Shown piece after piece: positions 44,732-52,948 of a stretch of 64,000 nt of DNA. This DNA is from Natronospirillum sp965602035 (GTDB lineage: Bacteria; Pseudomonadota; Gammaproteobacteria; Pseudomonadales; Natronospirillaceae): assembly GCA_965602035.1 (NCBI GenBank), contig OZ271919.1, forward strand, positions 62,001 through 126,000, read 5' to 3'. Positions within the stretch are counted from its first letter, which is position 1, and each line of letters begins with the position of its first letter. Below the pieces are notes generated by a model. That model made no database searches, was not told the origin of the DNA, and saw only the letters and a list, made by a program, of their open reading frames with translations. A program made the position numbers and the translations under genes.

Positions 44732-44777
44732 TGTCGCACCACAGGCTCCTGTAGGAGCAACCGGAGGTCGCGATTAA
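44677..44777. repeat. REP-like element pair downstream of the cassette
   Basis: Contains GCTCCTA at 44687, GACCGACGGCCGCGATTGA, then GGCTCCTGTAGGAGCAACCG (itself an inverted repeat) and GGTCGCGATT. The first half lies inside the preceding reading frame and provides its TGA stop. Confidence 0.75.
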
Positions 44778-44835
44778 CCGATTGACCCTACTTATCTAAA
44801 CCCCCGGATTTAAAGAAAAAACAGCGCCTCACCGT

Positions 44836-44863
44836 TTGACAACCCCGGAAAATCAATTACAAT
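44836..44863 (+). promoter_or_regulatory. Strong promoter of the tRNA-Val/Asp cluster
   Basis: Consensus -35 TTGACA, 16-base spacer, TACAAT, followed by a GC-rich discriminator (GCGCCTC). The leader to tRNA-Val is about 50 bases. Confidence 0.8.
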
Positions 44864-44920
44864 GCGCCTCACGTTTTCGGGGGGTGGTCAGCAGGACTGG
44901 TCCAGCATCTCGTAAACTGT

Positions 44921-44996
44921 GGGTGTGTAGCTCAGTTGGGAGAGCATCGGCCTTACAAGCCGAGGGTCAGCGGTTCGATCCCGTTCACACCCACCA
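44921..44996 (+). tRNA. tRNA-Val (TAC anticodon)
   Basis: Seventy-six bases, GGGTGTG acceptor pairing with CACACCC and ACCA end. Anticodon loop CTTACAA within TCGGC/GCCGA gives TAC; T-arm is GCGGTTCGATCCCGT. Confidence 0.97.
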
Positions 44997-45004
44997 TCGA
45001 TTGC

Positions 45005-45081
45005 GGACCGGTAGTTCAGCTGGTTAGAATGCCGGCCTGTCACGCCGGAGGTCGCGGGTTCGAGTCCCGTCCGGTCCGCCA
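45005..45081 (+). tRNA. tRNA-Asp (GTC anticodon), copy 1
   Basis: Seventy-seven bases, GGACCGG/CCGGTCC acceptor, GCCA end, anticodon GTC in CGGCCTGTCACGCCGG. Identical to the copy at 45149. Confidence 0.97.
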
Positions 45082-45148
45082 TCTCTGTTTCGCTTCAGCT
45101 TCCTCTTTGTGACACCGAGTGCGTACCTGTACGGGCTCATTGCGACGC

Positions 45149-45225
45149 GGACCGGTAGTTCAGCTGGTTAGAATGCCGGCCTGTCACGCCGGAGGTCGCG
45201 GGTTCGAGTCCCGTCCGGTCCGCCA
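45149..45225 (+). tRNA. tRNA-Asp (GTC anticodon), copy 2
   Basis: Exact duplicate of the tRNA-Asp 67 bases upstream, with the same 5' flank GC before the gene. Last gene of the Val-Asp-Asp cluster. Confidence 0.97.
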
Positions 45226-45299
45226 TTCCTGCTTCTTACTTTTCCCGTCAAGTGCTAGGCTGCGCGCATTAACCCAAGGATTGTGCCGGAGCTGAACCT

Positions 45300-47363
45300 A
45301 TGGCCTACCCGCTCTTGTCCGCCCCTCTCAACATCGGCCGCATGGCAGTAGAAAACCGGTTGATCATGGGCTCCATGCATACCGGCCTGGAAGAAAACCC
45401 CAGACACTTTCCCGCCCTGGCCGAGTACTTCCGCCAGAGGGTGGAAGGGGGTGCCGGGCTGATCATCACCGGCGGGGTCTCACCAACGCCGACTGGCCGC
45501 GCCCTGAAAGATGGCGCAGCAATTCTTGAACCGAAGGACGCGCAGGCGCACCGGGTTATCACCGAGGCGGTGCATGACGCCGGCGGACGGATTTGTCTGC
45601 AGTTGCTTCATACCGGTCGCTATGGATTTCACCCGGAAATTGTCAGCTCCATGGCCGACCAGGCTCCCATTTCGCCCTTTGCACCAAAAGCTCTGGATGA
45701 AGCCGGTATACAGGCCGAAATAGACGGCTTCGCCCATGCTGCCGCCCTGGCCGAGGAAGCGGGTTACGACGGGGTCGAAATCATGGGCTCAGAAGGCTAC
45801 TTCATCAACCAGTTCACGTCCCCGGCGCTGAACCAGCGTACTGATCGCTGGGGTGGCAATGCCGAAAACCGGCAGCGATTGCCACTCGAAATCGTGGCTG
45901 CGGTGAAAAAGGCTGTATCCGAGTCGTTCACGGTCATTTTCCGTATTTCACTGTTGGATCTGGTGCCCAATGGCACGGAGTGGCCGGAAATTGAATCGCT
46001 GGCCGTCAAGCTTGAGGCGGCGGGCGCAGACTGCCTTAACTCCGGTATCGGCTGGCATGAGAGCCGAGTGCCCACCATTGCCTCTATGGTGCCCCCCGCC
46101 GCGTTCCGCGAAGCCACGGCCAGGCTCAAGTCGGTGGTTCAATGTCCGGTAGCGGTCACTAACCGCATCAATCGGCCCGAACAGGCTGAACAGCTGCTGT
46201 ATGAAGGGGTCGCTGACCTGGTAACCATGGCGCGCCCCTGGCTGGCAGACCCACAGTGGGGCCGCAAGGCGATGGCGGGCGACGATGCACGCATCAACAC
46301 CTGCATCGGGTGTAATCAGGGCTGCCTGGACCACATTTTTGAAGGTGAAGCGGCGAGTTGCCTGGTCAACCCTTACGCCGCCCGGGAGATGATCTACCCC
46401 GCTGAACCGACCACACAGCCCCGGCGGGCTGTCGTCGTCGGTGGCGGGGTGGCCGGGCTGTCGGCCGCGCTGGAGCTCGCGGAGCGAGGCCATACGGTGA
46501 TTCTTCACGAAAAGAGCGCCGAACTCGGTGGCCAGTTTCTGCTGGCACAGCGCATACCCGGCAAGGAAGATTACCGTTATACGCTATCCTACTACCGTCA
46601 ACGCCTGGTGGATCTGGGCGTGGATATCCGGCTGCGCAGCGCTCCGGCCACCGCCGACATTCTGGCCACGCAGCCCGATGCTGTGGTCATCGCCACGGGC
46701 GTGACGCCCCGCAAACCGGACATCCCCGGTCTGGATCATCCCATGGTGACCTCCTATGAACAGCTGCTCAGCGGCATAGTGACCCCGGAGCCACGTGTGG
46801 CCGTCATCGGTGCCGGCGGTATCGGCTTTGATGTCAGCACCTATCTGCTGCATGCCGGTCTGGCTCCGGACAATCCGGTCGGAGCATTTCTTGAGCATTG
46901 GGGTATCGATGCCCGGGCCCAACATCCGGGCGGCCTGCAGCCTCCCCGGATGCATTCGCAGCCCAGGCGCATTTACCTCTGCCAGCGTTCCACCGACAAG
47001 CCCGGCAAGAGTCTGGGCAAGACCACGGGCTGGATTCACCGGGCCGAACTACGCCGCCTCGGCGTAGAGCATGTTGCCGGCGTGCAATACCAACGAATTG
47101 ATGACCACGGGCTTTGGATCATGCGGGGAGACAGTGACGAGCCGGAATGCATCGCCGTGGATCAGGTGGTTGTCTGCGCCGGCCAGGTCAGCGTGGATGC
47201 ACTCGCACGCGACCTGGCCCATTCCCGTGTACCGACCCATACCATCGGTGGCGCATCCAGAGCCGGCGAGCTCGATGCGGAACGGGCCATTCTGGAAGGA
47301 CTCAAAGCCGCACTTGCGATACACTCCGGCTCCCCGCAAATGGCCGCAGCAGAGCAGGAGTAG
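45300..47363 (+). CDS. fadH: 2,4-dienoyl-CoA reductase (FadH-type old yellow enzyme)
   Basis: Reduces 2,4-dienoyl-CoA with NADPH during beta-oxidation of unsaturated fatty acids. The 687 residues have an N-terminal FMN TIM barrel (LLSAPLNIGRMAVENRLIMG, with LQLLHTGRYG). A 4Fe-4S site reads CIGCNQGCLDHIF with a later Cys in ASCLVNP. The FAD/NADPH domain has VVVGGGVAGLSAALELAERG and a second dinucleotide site VAVIGAGGIGFDVS. GGAG lies upstream. Related flavoenzymes (trimethylamine dehydrogenase type) share the layout, but length and order fit FadH best. Confidence 0.9.
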   Translation: MAYPLLSAPLNIGRMAVENRLIMGSMHTGLEENPRHFPALAEYFRQRVEGGAGLIITGGVSPTPTGRALKDGAAILEPKDAQAHRVITEAVHDAGGRICLQLLHTGRYGFHPEIVSSMADQAPISPFAPKALDEAGIQAEIDGFAHAAALAEEAGYDGVEIMGSEGYFINQFTSPALNQRTDRWGGNAENRQRLPLEIVAAVKKAVSESFTVIFRISLLDLVPNGTEWPEIESLAVKLEAAGADCLNSGIGWHESRVPTIASMVPPAAFREATARLKSVVQCPVAVTNRINRPEQAEQLLYEGVADLVTMARPWLADPQWGRKAMAGDDARINTCIGCNQGCLDHIFEGEAASCLVNPYAAREMIYPAEPTTQPRRAVVVGGGVAGLSAALELAERGHTVILHEKSAELGGQFLLAQRIPGKEDYRYTLSYYRQRLVDLGVDIRLRSAPATADILATQPDAVVIATGVTPRKPDIPGLDHPMVTSYEQLLSGIVTPEPRVAVIGAGGIGFDVSTYLLHAGLAPDNPVGAFLEHWGIDARAQHPGGLQPPRMHSQPRRIYLCQRSTDKPGKSLGKTTGWIHRAELRRLGVEHVAGVQYQRIDDHGLWIMRGDSDEPECIAVDQVVVCAGQVSVDALARDLAHSRVPTHTIGGASRAGELDAERAILEGLKAALAIHSGSPQMAAAEQE

Positions 47364-47366
47364 CGC

Positions 47367-48206
47367 GTGCAGATTCACTGGTACCCGGGCCACATGCACA
47401 AGGCCCAGAGAAAAATCCGGGAAATCATGCCGCAGGTGGACGTAATGATCGAAGTACTTGATGCGCGTCTGCCGCACGCCAGCAGCAATGCGCTACTGGC
47501 GGAGATTCGGGGCGAAAAACCGGTGCTGCGTATCCTGAACAAGGCGGATCTGGCCGACAATAAAACCACAAAGGCCTGGGTAACTTATTTCAATGAGCTT
47601 GGTAATGGCGGGGCCTACGCCACGCACACCGGGCAGAAACAACGGCTGAAAGATATCCCGGACCGTTGCCGTCAGTTGGTGCCGAAGCGGGGAATCCCTG
47701 GCAAGCCGGTGCGGGCGCTCATCGCCGGTATTCCCAACGTGGGTAAGTCCACACTCATCAATGCACTGGCGGGGAAAAAAGTCGCACGAACCGGTAACGA
47801 GCCGGCGGTCACCAAACATCAGCAGAAGATAGCCGCCGGGCGGTTTTTTCAGCTACTGGACACACCCGGTATCATGCAGCCGTCACCGGAATCGGAGCTC
47901 GCGGGCTACCGGCTCGCTGCCAGCGGCGCTATTCGGTCGACTGCCATGGAATTCACCGATGTGGCGCTCTACCTGACAGGTTACCTTCTGGGAGCCTACC
48001 CAGGCGCGCTGTCAAAACGATATCAGGTTGCTGAATCCGACGCTCCGGAGACCCTGGAAGCCATAGCCGAACGCCGCGGTTGTATTCGCGACAGTGAACT
48101 CGACCTACACCGTGCCAGCGAGATCGTTCTCAATGAATTTCGTGCCGGCCAGCTCGGGCGTATTTCACTGGAACACCCTCGCGACGTCATCGCCCCGGAG
48201 CCATAG
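47367..48206 (+). CDS. Ribosome biogenesis GTPase YlqF/RbgA family
   Basis: Circularly permuted GTPase; the Bacillus member matures the 50S subunit. The 279 residues (GTG start, 3 bases after fadH) open with WYPGHMHKAQRKI, then the G4 motif NKAD, G5, and only then G1 GIPNVGKSTLINAL and G3 LDTPG, the permuted order that defines the family. The C-terminal helical domain is intact. The TAG stop is the first triplet of a REP TAGGAGC. Confidence 0.92.
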   Translation: MQIHWYPGHMHKAQRKIREIMPQVDVMIEVLDARLPHASSNALLAEIRGEKPVLRILNKADLADNKTTKAWVTYFNELGNGGAYATHTGQKQRLKDIPDRCRQLVPKRGIPGKPVRALIAGIPNVGKSTLINALAGKKVARTGNEPAVTKHQQKIAAGRFFQLLDTPGIMQPSPESELAGYRLAASGAIRSTAMEFTDVALYLTGYLLGAYPGALSKRYQVAESDAPETLEAIAERRGCIRDSELDLHRASEIVLNEFRAGQLGRISLEHPRDVIAPEP

Positions 48207-48271
48207 GAGCTGCGGAACGCTGCGATTTCTAAAGTAACCGAAGTTACACAGCGTCCGCAGGCTGCGATTGG
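48204..48271. repeat. REP-like element after the RbgA-family gene
   Basis: TAGGAGCTGCGGAACGCTGC, GATT, a central GTAACCGAAGTTAC inverted repeat, then CAGCGTCCGCAGGCTGCGATT. The outer arms (AGCTGCGGAACGCTGCGATT and the reverse module) can pair into a long stem. Confidence 0.7.
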
Positions 48272-48284
48272 CCACCCCTTTCAT

Positions 48285-48313
48285 TTACACCAAATTTGAA
48301 CTAGTTTGTGTAA
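48285..48313. promoter_or_regulatory. Inverted repeat upstream of the Slam-like gene
   Basis: TTACACCAAA ... TTTGTGTAA, nine pairs with one bulged C, with CAAATTTG inside. It ends 25 bases before the ATG. Possibly an operator for the following two genes; no regulator is nearby. Confidence 0.45.
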
Positions 48314-48338
48314 GCAGAATCACAACACCGGCATCAAC

Positions 48339-49727
48339 ATGGATTCGAAGCCTCAATACCCTGTGGCATTGCTGGCCCTGATGCTGTCGTTTTCCATTGG
48401 CTCCCCTGCATTGAGCCAGGAAAATGGCGAGGGAGACGCCAATACATCGGAGGCGTCCGAGTCAGACGGCGCTGCCGAAGAGACCACTCAGCCCGACTAC
48501 GAAGAGTCGTTGGCCGGCCTGCGCAATGCCACCCGCGACGGCAACTGGGGTGAAGCGTTGCGCATCGCCAACCTCATTCGTCATGAGCGTGAGGGCGAAC
48601 CCGAGTTCGACCAATACTATGGTATCGCGCTGATCAACACCGGCGATGCCGCTGCGGCCGTATACCCACTTGAGCGTGTACTGCTGTCGGAACCCGACGC
48701 CGGTCGCGTCCGGCTGGAACTCGGTCGTGCCTACTTCGAACTAGAGCGCTGGGAAGACGCCCGGAATCAGTTTCAGCGTGTACTGGCATCCGAGCCACCG
48801 GAAAACGTGCAGGCCAATATCAACCGTTTCCTGACGGCCATCGATGAGGCGGAACGTGAAGCTAACCGGACCTGGAGTGGGTCGTTCAGTGTGGGGGCGG
48901 CGTATAATGCTCAGTTCGCTGAGGGAGAGACCTTAGTTGTCAGTGGCTTCTCGTCGGAACCAGAAGACCGGCAAGTAACTCAACTTTCGGGTCAAATCGA
49001 CATTCAGCGTGAACGGCGCCGTTCGAACTTTCTTAGCACCGGTTTTGGCGCCCGGGTACAGACCGTTTATGCCGACCCCGACAATGACGACCCGGAGGTG
49101 ACACCAGACGTCTTTCTTCGTTATTTCAGAACCTATGAGGAAGGGACTCGGAGCAATAGGTATCAAATAGAAGTTGGTTGGGATCAACAGAGTATTTCCG
49201 GCTCGGCAGACTGGGGCTGGATCCCGACCCAGGTCGTAAGGCTCAATTTGAACGTCAATCCTTCTCTGGCCTTGAATACATCGACCACACCGCGTTTGCG
49301 GGGGCGAGTTGTGCCGTCAATAGATGTAGCCACCGGGAGGCTTCAGCACAGGCTGCAGGCGAGTTTTACCCAGAATTATCACCTCAAGACGGGCTCCTCG
49401 AGTGAGAATAGCGATGCGGAGGCAGAGGACCTTTACCGGTTCGGTGCCCGTTATCGAGCGCAGTTTTCATTGACCCCCCAATTGAGCACGGGCTTGGAGC
49501 CGAGCTGGACTCAGATTACCTACACCGGCGATCAACCAAATACGGATGGCCAATACAATGAAGACCGAGTTGAAACCCAGTACGGAATTTCCGGTTTTGT
49601 GACCTGGTTACCACAATCCTGGCTCTATACCCGGGGTAGTCTGGGTTATACTGATCTATCAAGCACACATTCTTACTATGACAACTCCGGGCTGACGGCA
49701 CAATTCAGCGCGGCCCTGCTCTGGTAG
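48339..49727 (+). CDS. TPR plus beta-barrel outer-membrane protein (Slam/DUF560-like)
   Basis: Predicted outer-membrane protein of 462 residues. ATG 48339 gives a clear signal peptide (VALLALMLSFSIG, cleavage near PALSQ) although its ribosome site is weak; an upstream TTG 48306 is less likely. An acidic spacer is followed by TPR-like helices at about 45-170 (YYGIALINTGDAAAAVYPLE, RVRLELGRAYFELERWEDAR, FQRVLASEPPENVQANINRF). This spacing is typical of surface-lipoprotein assembly modifiers. From about 180 on there are alternating beta strands ending in the barrel signal SAALLW. TPR plus a ~280-residue barrel fits a Slam-type (type XI) translocator. It precedes a large secreted FecR-domain protein. 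Confidence 0.65.
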   Translation: MDSKPQYPVALLALMLSFSIGSPALSQENGEGDANTSEASESDGAAEETTQPDYEESLAGLRNATRDGNWGEALRIANLIRHEREGEPEFDQYYGIALINTGDAAAAVYPLERVLLSEPDAGRVRLELGRAYFELERWEDARNQFQRVLASEPPENVQANINRFLTAIDEAEREANRTWSGSFSVGAAYNAQFAEGETLVVSGFSSEPEDRQVTQLSGQIDIQRERRRSNFLSTGFGARVQTVYADPDNDDPEVTPDVFLRYFRTYEEGTRSNRYQIEVGWDQQSISGSADWGWIPTQVVRLNLNVNPSLALNTSTTPRLRGRVVPSIDVATGRLQHRLQASFTQNYHLKTGSSSENSDAEAEDLYRFGARYRAQFSLTPQLSTGLEPSWTQITYTGDQPNTDGQYNEDRVETQYGISGFVTWLPQSWLYTRGSLGYTDLSSTHSYYDNSGLTAQFSAALLW

Positions 49728-49747
49728 CCGGGTCAGGAGGCAGCATC

Positions 49748-52009
49748 ATGCAGCGCATGCGTCCACATCACTGGAAACGGAATGCCACGCTGGCGGGATT
49801 GATCCTGCTGGTCTGCCTTTTTTGGCCATCGTTAGCTGCAGCCACCACCATTGGTACTGTCATCATGGCCCGGGGCGATGCTATCGCCGAGTCAACCGAA
49901 GGCGAACAGCGTGAACTGCGCCGGCGCAGTGAGGTGATGCTGGGTGAAACGCTGATCACCGGGGCCCAGAGCCGGTTGCAGGTTCGCATGGTGGACGATG
50001 CGCTGCTGGATTTACGTAGCAATACGAACCTGAGCCTTCAGGTATATGGCGAGTCCGCGGATCCGGAATCGGAAGACCGCGAAGTACTGATGAACCTGGT
50101 CAATGGCACCATAAGCACCCTCACTGGTTCACTGGGCCAGAATGACCCGGACGCCTACGAACTTCGCACCACCAACGCCAGTATCGGTATACGGGGCACC
50201 AACTACGATGCCCAGTCCATTGCTGACCAGAACACCTCTTTTACGGCCGTCAATGACGGCACAATTGCGCTGAGATCCGGCGGCACCGAAATTCTGGTGG
50301 GGCCGGAGCAGGCGTTCCAGTTTGCCCAGGCTCAGGGTGACGGCCCGCCGCAGGGCTTGCTTACGCCGCCGCCCTCTCTGCGCGAAGCGCTGGAGGAAGA
50401 AGTGCCTGCTGAAGAAGAGGAAGAAGAAGGCGAAGAGGAAAGCGAAGGCGAAGGAGAAGGCCAGAGTGAAGAATCCGAAGAAAGCGGAGAGGCTGACGAA
50501 TCTGAAAATGGCGAAGGCACCGACGGCGAAAACGAAAGCGAGCAGGGCGAAGGCAACGATGAAGGCGGTGACAATGCTGCAGAGAATGCCTCAGAAACCG
50601 CTCAGGAAAACGCCAATGAAAACTCGGCTGTTGCCAATACCGACGATGAAGACGGCGAAGGCCCCGGCAACTCAGGCAATGCGCCCGGTCTCGCAGGCGG
50701 CGCTGGTGCCGGTGGAGGGCCACCGGGCGGTATACCGCCGGGTCTGACTGGTAGTGAGAGCGAGGAAGATGAATGGGAAATCCCCGGCCTGGCCGCCGGC
50801 GGTGGCTTCGGTAGTGGACCGCCAACCGGTCCCGGAAATGCGGGCGGTGGCACCACCCCGAATCTGCCGTTTGAAGATGATGACGGCGAAGGCGATTTCC
50901 CGTTCGATGATGAAGACTTCCCGGGACAGGGGCAAGGCTCAGATGATGAGGGCTCCGGCGATGGTGACGGCGATTCCGGTACAGGGGATGGTGATACTGG
51001 CAATCCTATTCTTCCGGCTCCTCCAGCAAATGATGGGTCCGATCAGAGGCTTGCCGAGGCTAACGCCGCGTATCCGTCTGGTACAACGGGAAGCTTGTAC
51101 CATATCGTTTCACACAGCGAAAATGACGCTCCGTTTGTGGGATATGCGTTGAACTCTACGCTTGCTGAACCCGATTTCTATTCGGACCTCCTGAATGAGG
51201 AGATTAGCTTCGGAGACTTGGACTCCGGTCAACAAACCGCCATTATTGATTATATCGCAGCCATCGCGTTCCCATCGCTTGCGCTGTATAGCGATGATAG
51301 CTTGGCTCAAGATCCTGTTGGGTTGCCGGACCAAATCGGTACCTGGAAATACAACTTCTCTCAGGGCGGGTCGGTGCCTGAGATCTGGATTGCGGGCTCT
51401 GGTGATATATTTTCGACACAACAGCCGCCTGAAAATAGTGGAGAAGATGGCGGGAGTATTGGATTCTCTGCGTCCTGGTCTTACTGGGATTCGGAAAACC
51501 AGACTATTGAGTTTCTAACAGACTCATCCATTGTTAATCCATCAACCACATTGAATCCGGATAGCGCGTGGCAGTTGTTTGGCATAGTTGACACGGATTT
51601 CCAGTTTGCTCAATCAATTGAGTTCACCGCCAGTCTAAATGGCCCGGGCTTCCTTGATGCATCCCACAACGGAATGAGGTACAGCCAGGCTGATGGTGCC
51701 ACAGGATCCTTTTCCATGTCTGTCAGCCAAGGCGGCAATGTCGAGAGCGCTGGTTTACAGCTCTCAGGCAATGGCTTACCAAGCTGGAATATGGTTGAAA
51801 AGCCAGGAGCGCAGTTTTCTAATGGCCGAGTAACCGTAGGACTGCAGGATGCAATTGATGGCGAGTCAGTGTCAGAAGGTCAACTAAAAGGGTTCATGGT
51901 AGGAAACAATGACTACTCTCCGCTCTTTACAGGTTCGTTTAACCTAGAAAACGGTGAAGGTGAGAAAGCTGAGGGCGTAGTCGCAGCACCTGAACAGCAA
52001 TTGGACTAA
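49748..52009 (+). CDS. Large FecR-domain protein with acidic linker and beta-rich C-terminus
   Basis: Predicted exported protein of 753 residues; AGGAGG precedes the ATG. A signal peptide (about 10-32) is followed by a FecR-type domain (about 35-190) with VIMARGDAIAE, GETLITGAQSRLQVRM and the hallmark ASIGIRGTNYDA. Residues about 213-425 are a low-complexity Glu/Gly/Asp/Asn linker. Residues about 430-753 are beta-rich (SASWSYWDSENQTIEF, GSFSMSVSQGG, LFTGSFNLENGEGEK) and could be a lipocalin- or TbpB-like barrel. There is no membrane anchor or cytoplasmic partner sigma factor, so it is not a classical FecR. It lies 20 bases after the Slam-like gene, suggesting it is that protein's cargo. Confidence 0.65.
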   Translation: MQRMRPHHWKRNATLAGLILLVCLFWPSLAAATTIGTVIMARGDAIAESTEGEQRELRRRSEVMLGETLITGAQSRLQVRMVDDALLDLRSNTNLSLQVYGESADPESEDREVLMNLVNGTISTLTGSLGQNDPDAYELRTTNASIGIRGTNYDAQSIADQNTSFTAVNDGTIALRSGGTEILVGPEQAFQFAQAQGDGPPQGLLTPPPSLREALEEEVPAEEEEEEGEEESEGEGEGQSEESEESGEADESENGEGTDGENESEQGEGNDEGGDNAAENASETAQENANENSAVANTDDEDGEGPGNSGNAPGLAGGAGAGGGPPGGIPPGLTGSESEEDEWEIPGLAAGGGFGSGPPTGPGNAGGGTTPNLPFEDDDGEGDFPFDDEDFPGQGQGSDDEGSGDGDGDSGTGDGDTGNPILPAPPANDGSDQRLAEANAAYPSGTTGSLYHIVSHSENDAPFVGYALNSTLAEPDFYSDLLNEEISFGDLDSGQQTAIIDYIAAIAFPSLALYSDDSLAQDPVGLPDQIGTWKYNFSQGGSVPEIWIAGSGDIFSTQQPPENSGEDGGSIGFSASWSYWDSENQTIEFLTDSSIVNPSTTLNPDSAWQLFGIVDTDFQFAQSIEFTASLNGPGFLDASHNGMRYSQADGATGSFSMSVSQGGNVESAGLQLSGNGLPSWNMVEKPGAQFSNGRVTVGLQDAIDGESVSEGQLKGFMVGNNDYSPLFTGSFNLENGEGEKAEGVVAAPEQQLD

Positions 52010-52047
52010 CCATTCCGCCCCGTACCTGCCTGTGCTAACCTGCGCGC

Positions 52048-52821
52048 ATGTACGGGGAAATTATCCAGCTCGCCGAACACGCCGGTCGCCTCATCATGGA
52101 GGTGTACCAGCGCGATGATTTTGGCATTCGTGAAAAGGCCGATCACAGTCCGGTTACCGAAGCCGACCTGGCGGCGAATCGGCTGATCATCGACGAACTG
52201 GCGAAGTTCACCCCGGACACCCCGGTACTCTCCGAAGAAAGCGCGGATATACCCTGGTCAGAACGGAACCAGTGGCAACGCTACTGGCTCGTTGACCCCC
52301 TCGACGGCACGAAAGAGTTCATTCACCGAAATGACGAGTTCACGGTAAACATCGCTCTTATTGAAAACGGTGAACCGGTCTGGGGTGTGGTTCATGCACC
52401 GGCGCTCGGGTTGACCTATGCCGGTGGTCCGAAGAGCGGCAAGGCCAAACGCAGCGATACACATGGCGGTGATTTGGCGACACTGCATGCGGCTCAGCCC
52501 CCGGGCTCAGACACCGGCTGGCGTATTCTGGCAAGCCGATCCCACCAGAGCACCAGATTCCAGGAATTCCTGCGCGACTATCCGGATGCCGAAGTCGTGC
52601 CGCTCGGCAGCTCCCTGAAGCTCTGCCGTATCGCCGAAGGAAAAGCTGACCTGTACCCTCGACATGGCGCAACCAGTGAATGGGACACCGCCGCCGGTCA
52701 CGCCATACTGCTGGCAGCGGGTGGGGACATTCATGTTATGGCCTCTGGCGAGCGCCTGCGCTACAACCAGACTGAAAGCCTCATCAACCCGGAATTCATC
52801 GCTGGCGTCTTCCCCGATTGA
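52048..52821 (+). CDS. cysQ: 3'(2'),5'-bisphosphate nucleotidase CysQ
   Basis: Removes the 3'-phosphate from PAP/PAPS in sulfur assimilation. The 257 residues show the inositol monophosphatase fold: KADHSPVTEADLAAN, SEES, the metal motif WLVDPLDGTKEFIHRNDEF, and ATSEWDTAAGHAILLAAGG. Next to yigZ-type and REP sequences. Confidence 0.94.
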   Translation: MYGEIIQLAEHAGRLIMEVYQRDDFGIREKADHSPVTEADLAANRLIIDELAKFTPDTPVLSEESADIPWSERNQWQRYWLVDPLDGTKEFIHRNDEFTVNIALIENGEPVWGVVHAPALGLTYAGGPKSGKAKRSDTHGGDLATLHAAQPPGSDTGWRILASRSHQSTRFQEFLRDYPDAEVVPLGSSLKLCRIAEGKADLYPRHGATSEWDTAAGHAILLAAGGDIHVMASGERLRYNQTESLINPEFIAGVFPD

Positions 52822-52833
52822 ACCTCTTGTGTG

Positions 52834-52927
52834 TAAGAGCAGCGGGACGCCGCGATTTCGCAGCCTGCGGCAGCTCCTACGTCTTGGGTGTAGGAGCGAC
52901 CCGTTTCACGGCGTCTTGGTCGCGATT
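52834..52927. repeat. REP-like element pair between cysQ and the YigZ gene
   Basis: First half: TAAGAGCAGCGGGACGCCGC, GATTTCGCAG, CCTGCGGCAGCTCCTA. Second half: TAGGAGCGACCCGTTTCACG, GCGTCTTGGTCGCGATT. The two face each other, like a BIME pair. Best-formed copy of the family in the window. Confidence 0.8.
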
Positions 52928-52948
52928 AAATACCACGGAGTGTAAGGT

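Noticed and set aside
44836..45082. Reading frames over tRNA-Val and tRNA-Asp
   Set aside because: Same artefact; the tRNA genes explain the sequence fully.
50322..51152. Frames opposite or shifted over the acidic linker (Lys/Ala-rich or Ser/Pro-rich products)
   Set aside because: Low-complexity shadows of the repetitive GAA/GGC DNA of the FecR-domain gene.
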